DNA of 64,000 bases, from NCBI RefSeq assembly GCF_003443995.1, contig NZ_QWEY01000014.1, forward strand, positions 1 to 64,000. Reading direction: 5' to 3'. The translations under genes were made by a program, and so were the position numbers. The notes beneath the pieces are model-generated. The model was given only the letters and a program-made list of their open reading frames with translations, searched no databases and was not told the DNA's origin. This document shows, piece by piece, positions 60,552-64,000 of the stretch (position 1 is the stretch's first letter; each line of letters begins with the position of its first letter). The stretch comes from Pseudotabrizicola alkalilacus (GTDB lineage Bacteria > Pseudomonadota > Alphaproteobacteria > Rhodobacterales > Rhodobacteraceae).

Positions 60552-61418
60552 ATGGCCAGCCTTACCCTTTCCTCATCTTCGGCCCGTGCGCGGTTCGGCT
60601 TTTTGTTGACACCCAAGGCGCTGTTCGGCCTGACCGTGCTGAGCGCTCTGGTCATCTGCGGGCTGTTTGCGCCGCTGCTGGCCCCGTTCGATCCGGCTAA
60701 ACAAGATTTGATGCGGGCCATGATTGCACCTCAGCCGGGCGGGCCGCATGTTCTGGGCACCGACCATGTCGGGCGCGATCTGCTGTCGCGGTTGATCTAT
60801 GGGGCACGCGTGTCCTTGCTGATCGCGGCGGCGGTGGTGCTGTTCTCGGGCGCCTTCGGCGTGGCGTTGGGGGTGGTGTCGGGCTATTTCGGTGGTCGCA
60901 CCGACAGTGTGATTCAGAAATTTCTCGAGGTGTTCTGGGCCTTTCCGCCGCTATTGCTGGCCATCGCCATTGTCGCCTTTTTGGGGCAGGGGCTGGGTAT
61001 CGTAATCCTGGCACTGGCCTCGCAACGCTGGATCCCCTATTGCCGCATGTCGCGGGCCGAGGCGATGGCTCTGCGTGACCGTGAATTCGTGGTGGCGGCC
61101 CGGTCGCTTGGTGCAGGGCATCTGAGGGTGCTTTGGCATCATATCCTGCCCAATATCCTGCCCTCGACCCTTGTGGTCGGGACGTTTGCCATGGCCACAG
61201 CCATCATTTCTGAGGCCGCGCTGTCCTTTCTGGGCTTGGGCGTGCCGCCAACCATTCCCACCTGGGGCGGGATGCTGGCCGATGCGCGGTCCTACATCAG
61301 CACGTCATGGTGGATGGCGCTGTTTCCGGGCCTGTGCATCTTTGTCACGCTCTTAGGCATCAACCTGCTGGGCGACGTGCTGCGCGCCCGACTGGATCCA
61401 AAAATCCGTAACCTTTGA
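60552..61418 (+). CDS. DppC-like ABC permease
   Basis: 288 residues, six membrane segments, with the N-terminal OppC-type region (FGLTVLSALVICGLFAPLLAPFDP), HVLGTDHVGRDLLSRLIYGARVSL and the EAA loop DREFVVAARSLGAGHLRVLWHHILPN. The second permease of the importer, translated directly after DppB. No anomaly seen. Confidence 0.92.
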   Translation: MASLTLSSSSARARFGFLLTPKALFGLTVLSALVICGLFAPLLAPFDPAKQDLMRAMIAPQPGGPHVLGTDHVGRDLLSRLIYGARVSLLIAAAVVLFSGAFGVALGVVSGYFGGRTDSVIQKFLEVFWAFPPLLLAIAIVAFLGQGLGIVILALASQRWIPYCRMSRAEAMALRDREFVVAARSLGAGHLRVLWHHILPNILPSTLVVGTFAMATAIISEAALSFLGLGVPPTIPTWGGMLADARSYISTSWWMALFPGLCIFVTLLGINLLGDVLRARLDPKIRNL

Positions 61419-61429
61419 AGGGACCTCCT

Positions 61430-61804
61430 ATGCTGGAACGCCGCAACATTTCTTCGACCGATGGTGCACGCAAGGCGCAGATCGTAGCCAGCGATGACCT
61501 GATCTTTCTATCTGGCATCCATCCCGACACGCTGGACGGTGACATAAAGGCGCAGATGAAAAGCGCTCTGAACAACGTCGATGCCGCCTTGGCCGAAATG
61601 GGCGAAGATCAGGCCTCGATCTTCATGATCCACATCTGGCTCAAAGACATGCGCTATTTCAGCGCGATGAACGCCGCCTGGAACGACTGGGCCGATGCCG
61701 AAAACCCGCCCGCCCGCACGTGTGTTTCCGGTGAACTGTATCGCCCAGATCTGCTGGTGGAATTGGTCGTTACTGCCTGCCGCACCAAGGGAGGCAAGGC
61801 ATGA
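61430..61804 (+). CDS. RidA-family protein with the catalytic arginine
   Basis: 124 residues from the ATG at 61430 (GAAGGGACC upstream). RidA/YjgF fold: DLIFLSGIHPDTLDGDIKAQ, IFMIHIWLKDM and the ENPPARTCVSGELYRPDLLVEL end. The Arg of PPAR, equivalent to Arg105 of RidA that holds the imine carboxylate, is present, so 2-imino-acid deaminase activity is plausible. It sits between the permeases and the ATPase of a peptide-type importer and overlaps the next RidA gene by four bases. Confidence 0.88.
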   Translation: MLERRNISSTDGARKAQIVASDDLIFLSGIHPDTLDGDIKAQMKSALNNVDAALAEMGEDQASIFMIHIWLKDMRYFSAMNAAWNDWADAENPPARTCVSGELYRPDLLVELVVTACRTKGGKA

Positions 61805-62157
61805 TCCGCAAACTAGGCCGCGTCAGCGGACCGAAATCTCCCTCAATCCATCTGGCAGCTGGCTGTCCCAGCATGGTGTCCAGCTGCATGACCGCCCATA
61901 ACAAGGCCGGTGACATTGCCGAACAGACGCTCGAAATCCTCAATCGGATTGAGGCGCATGTCGTTGAGTTTGGCGCGTCGAGGGATAAGCTGATGATGGT
62001 GCAGGTCTGGCTGGCTGATATTCGCGACTACGACGCGTTCTGTGCTGTCTGGAACGACTGGTGCCCCGTGGACAATCCTCCAGCGCTGTCGGTGGTGCAG
62101 GCCGCGGCCTCGCGCCGCGACTTGCTGGTGGAAATCCGCGCCTATGCGGCGCCCTGA
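61801..62157 (+). CDS. RidA-family paralogue lacking the catalytic arginine
   Basis: 118 residues, overlapping the preceding RidA gene (ATGA). It is a clear paralogue: DKLMMVQVWLADIRDYDAFC and WNDWCPVDNPPALSVVQAAA. The PPAR motif has become PPAL, so the substrate-binding Arg is missing, and the N-terminal LAAGCPSM region also differs. RidA proteins are trimers; mixed trimers with the active paralogue, or a non-enzymatic ligand-binding role, are possible. Confidence 0.85.
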   Translation: MIRKLGRVSGPKSPSIHLAAGCPSMVSSCMTAHNKAGDIAEQTLEILNRIEAHVVEFGASRDKLMMVQVWLADIRDYDAFCAVWNDWCPVDNPPALSVVQAAASRRDLLVEIRAYAAP

Positions 62158-62199
62158 TCCACCATGCCCCGTGACCTTTCCTTGCCAGAGGCTCCTGTG

Positions 62200-63957
62200 A
62201 TGACTGAACCCCTGCTGGACATCGACGGGCTAACCGTCAGCTTTCCCGGCACACCCCGGCCTGTGGTGAACGATTTCTCTTTGCGTTTCGCGAAGGGTCA
62301 GGTGGTGGCGCTGGTAGGCGAAAGCGGCTCTGGCAAGTCGGTCACCGTCAAGGCCATCTTGCGGTTGATCGAGTTTCAGGGCGGCAGGATCACGGCCGGG
62401 CACGGTTGGCTGCATGATGGCAAGGGCGGGCGGATCGACCTGTTTGCCTGTTCTGAACAGCAGATGCAGAGCATCCGTGGCAACCGGATTGCCATGATCT
62501 TTCAGGAGCCGATGACCTCGCTGAATCCGGTGCTGACCGTGGGGTTCCAGCTGCGGGAGGCGGTGCTGCGCCATCAGGACGTGACCCGGGCCCAGGCGGA
62601 CGAAATCTGCCTAGAGGCTCTGCGCCAAGTGCGTCTGTCTGAACCCGAACGGCGCTTGGTTCAATACCCACACGAACTGTCGGGCGGGATGCGGCAGCGC
62701 GTGATGATCGCCATGGCTCTGGCCTGCAAGCCTGATCTGCTGATCGCGGATGAGCCGACAACGGCGCTTGATGTGACGGTGCAGGCCGAAATCTTGGCGT
62801 TGCTGCGCACGATTCAGGCCGAAACCGGGATGGCGGTGCTGATCATCACCCATGACATGGGCGTGGTGGCCGAAATTGCCGCCCATGTGCACGTGATGCT
62901 GCATGGTGCCAAGATCGAGCATGGGCCTGTGCATCAGGTGTTCGACCGACCGCAACAAGCCTATACCCGAAGCTTGTTGGATGCGGCTCCGCGTTTGGGC
63001 AGCGCCCCGCCCTCGCCGCCAATCGCGCCGGTGGCGACCGCGGCGATCGAGGTGCGCAACCTTGTGCTGCGCTATCCAGTCCGACGTGGGCTGTTTGGCG
63101 CGCACCGCGCCAATGTCCATGCGGTCGAGGACGTCAGCTTTGCGGTGGCGCCGGGCGAAACGCTGGCGCTCGTGGGCGAAAGCGGTTGCGGCAAATCCAG
63201 CTTGGCGCGCACCATCCTGCGGCTGCAGACCCCACAGTCGGGCGAGATCCGGTTGAATGGCGAGAACATCCTTGGCTTTGACCACAGCCAGATGAAGGCT
63301 GCCCGACGCGGCATCCAGATGGTGTTTCAGGATCCCTATGCCAGTCTCAACCCCCGCAAGCGGGTGGCCGAGATCATTGCAGAGCCTTTGCAGATCCACG
63401 GCGTGGGCAGCCCGGCCGAGATCCGCGACCGGGTCGCCGCTCTGATCGCGCGCGTTGGCCTGCCGCCAGAGGCGGCGGGGCGGTTCCCGCATGAATTTTC
63501 TGGTGGCCAACGCCAGCGTATCTGTATTGCTCGGGCGGTAGCGCTGAACCCGTCGGTGATCATCGCGGATGAACCGGTCTCGGCGCTGGACGTATCGATC
63601 CAGGCGTCGATCCTGGAGCTGATCGAGGAAATCCAGGTCGAATTCAACGTGGCCATTCTGTTCATCAGCCATGATATGGCTGTGGTGGAAAAGGTCGCCG
63701 ACCGGGTCGCGGTGATGTATCAGGGCGAGTTGATCGAGATCGGCCCCCGCGATGCCGTGCTGCGCGCGCCGGCGCACCCCTATACCCGCCAGCTGCTGGA
63801 TGCTGTGCCCGTGCCACACCCCAGTCTGCGCCGCGACCGCCCCGCCGCGCCGCGGCTGATTGCCAGTCCCATCCATCCCGTCGATGCGCCGCCATCGGTC
63901 TTCGTGATGGACGAGGTGGGGCCAGGACATTTCTTGCGCCGCGACAGGGACAATTGA
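62200..63957 (+). CDS. Dual ABC ATPase (DppD-DppF fusion)
   Basis: 585 residues from the ATG at 62200 (AGAGG upstream); an ATG at 62164 gives 597 residues but lacks a site. Two ATPase halves: Walker [11 protein letters not shown] and [10 protein letters not shown]; signatures [15 protein letters not shown] and [15 protein letters not shown]; Walker [15 protein letters not shown] and [14 protein letters not shown]. Each half ends in an oligopeptide-type tail ([28 protein letters not shown]). It powers the DppBC-like permeases. The fused form is common in alphaproteobacterial peptide and opine importers. Confidence 0.92.
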   Translation: MTEPLLDIDGLTVSFPGTPRPVVNDFSLRFAKGQVVALVGESGSGKSVTVKAILRLIEFQGGRITAGHGWLHDGKGGRIDLFACSEQQMQSIRGNRIAMIFQEPMTSLNPVLTVGFQLREAVLRHQDVTRAQADEICLEALRQVRLSEPERRLVQYPHELSGGMRQRVMIAMALACKPDLLIADEPTTALDVTVQAEILALLRTIQAETGMAVLIITHDMGVVAEIAAHVHVMLHGAKIEHGPVHQVFDRPQQAYTRSLLDAAPRLGSAPPSPPIAPVATAAIEVRNLVLRYPVRRGLFGAHRANVHAVEDVSFAVAPGETLALVGESGCGKSSLARTILRLQTPQSGEIRLNGENILGFDHSQMKAARRGIQMVFQDPYASLNPRKRVAEIIAEPLQIHGVGSPAEIRDRVAALIARVGLPPEAAGRFPHEFSGGQRQRICIARAVALNPSVIIADEPVSALDVSIQASILELIEEIQVEFNVAILFISHDMAVVEKVADRVAVMYQGELIEIGPRDAVLRAPAHPYTRQLLDAVPVPHPSLRRDRPAAPRLIASPIHPVDAPPSVFVMDEVGPGHFLRRDRDN

Positions 63958-63958
63958 C

Positions 63959-64000
63959 ATGCAAGCGCCCGCACTTTCTCGCACCGCCGCCCCGGCGGTG
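63959..64000 (+). CDS. Start of a further gene, cut by the window end
   Basis: An ATG at 63959, overlapping the ATPase stop region, opens MQAPALSRTAAPAV and runs off the window. Fourteen codons are too few to name it; its position suggests it belongs to the importer operon. Confidence 0.45.
   Translation, partial: MQAPALSRTAAPAV

Noticed and set aside
1-64000. CRISPR array, tRNA or rRNA genes
   Set aside because: No regularly spaced repeats of CRISPR type and no recognisable tRNA or rRNA sequence was found by reading; a tRNA scan would be decisive.

Overview
The window is high-GC DNA that reads like a chromosome or large replicon of an alphaproteobacterium, most likely of the Rhodobacterales/Paracoccaceae type. 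The main evidence is an alphaproteobacterial LexA box (GTTC-N7-GTTC) in front of an imuA-imuB-dnaE2 mutagenesis cassette, and an alginate-type ABC/PL15 cluster laid out like that of Agrobacterium. Taxon is inferred from gene content only. No rRNA, tRNA, CRISPR array or replication origin was recognised.

Layout. (1) 232-6405: SOS operon of a SRAP abasic-site protein, ImuA, ImuB and DnaE2. (2) 6784-9708: MATE exporter with a small glyoxalase-related protein, then an unusual protein with two XRE helix-turn-helices fused to a methyltransferase-like domain. (3) 9813-11088: IS110 remnant and an intact IS5-type element. (4) 11196-14681 (minus): MATE exporter, GntR/FCD regulator and glucarate-dehydratase-like enolase, divergent from (5) 14841-23959: ABC importer (AlgS/M1/M2/Q type), PL15-like oligoalginate lyase, KdgF-like cupin, SDR reductase and RraA-like aldolase. 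A tandem palindromic operator lies between the two arms. Together they look like an oligo-uronate (probably alginate) import and breakdown locus. (6) 24118-25509: IS3 element whose middle is replaced by half an IS110. (7) 25543-33138 (minus): three-gene operon of large exported proteins of unknown function with repeated DcrB/PsbP-like modules, LamG-like folds and a SPOR-like end. (8) 33458-36408: two TetR-controlled pairs (SDR; DUF4336). (9) 36922-39412: membrane LytTR regulator divergent from two PAP2 phosphatases.

(10) 39793-45870 is the most novel part: a RiPP (TOMM-type) cluster. It has a YcaO cyclodehydratase, a ThiF-like leader-binding partner, a SagB-type dehydrogenase, a radical SAM enzyme, two precursor peptides with a conserved leader and an 11-residue Cys/Ser core repeat (one copy in one peptide, two in the other), and a third, leader-like protein without a core. 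At its edge sits a chimeric gene joining a B12-binding domain to the C-terminal third of an S9 peptidase that has lost its nucleophile serine.

(11) 46447-46847 is a decayed copy of the XRE-methyltransferase gene. (12) 46984-57042: a PgtCBA-like three-component regulatory system (periplasmic binding protein, histidine kinase, sigma54-independent NtrC-like regulator), a tandem operator, an AfuABC-like sugar-phosphate importer and two phosphatases. (13) 57164-64000: a TetR regulator divergent from a peptide/opine-type ABC importer with two RidA-family proteins, one lacking the catalytic arginine. In all three ABC operons a strong hairpin follows the substrate-binding-protein gene directly, which probably sets differential expression.
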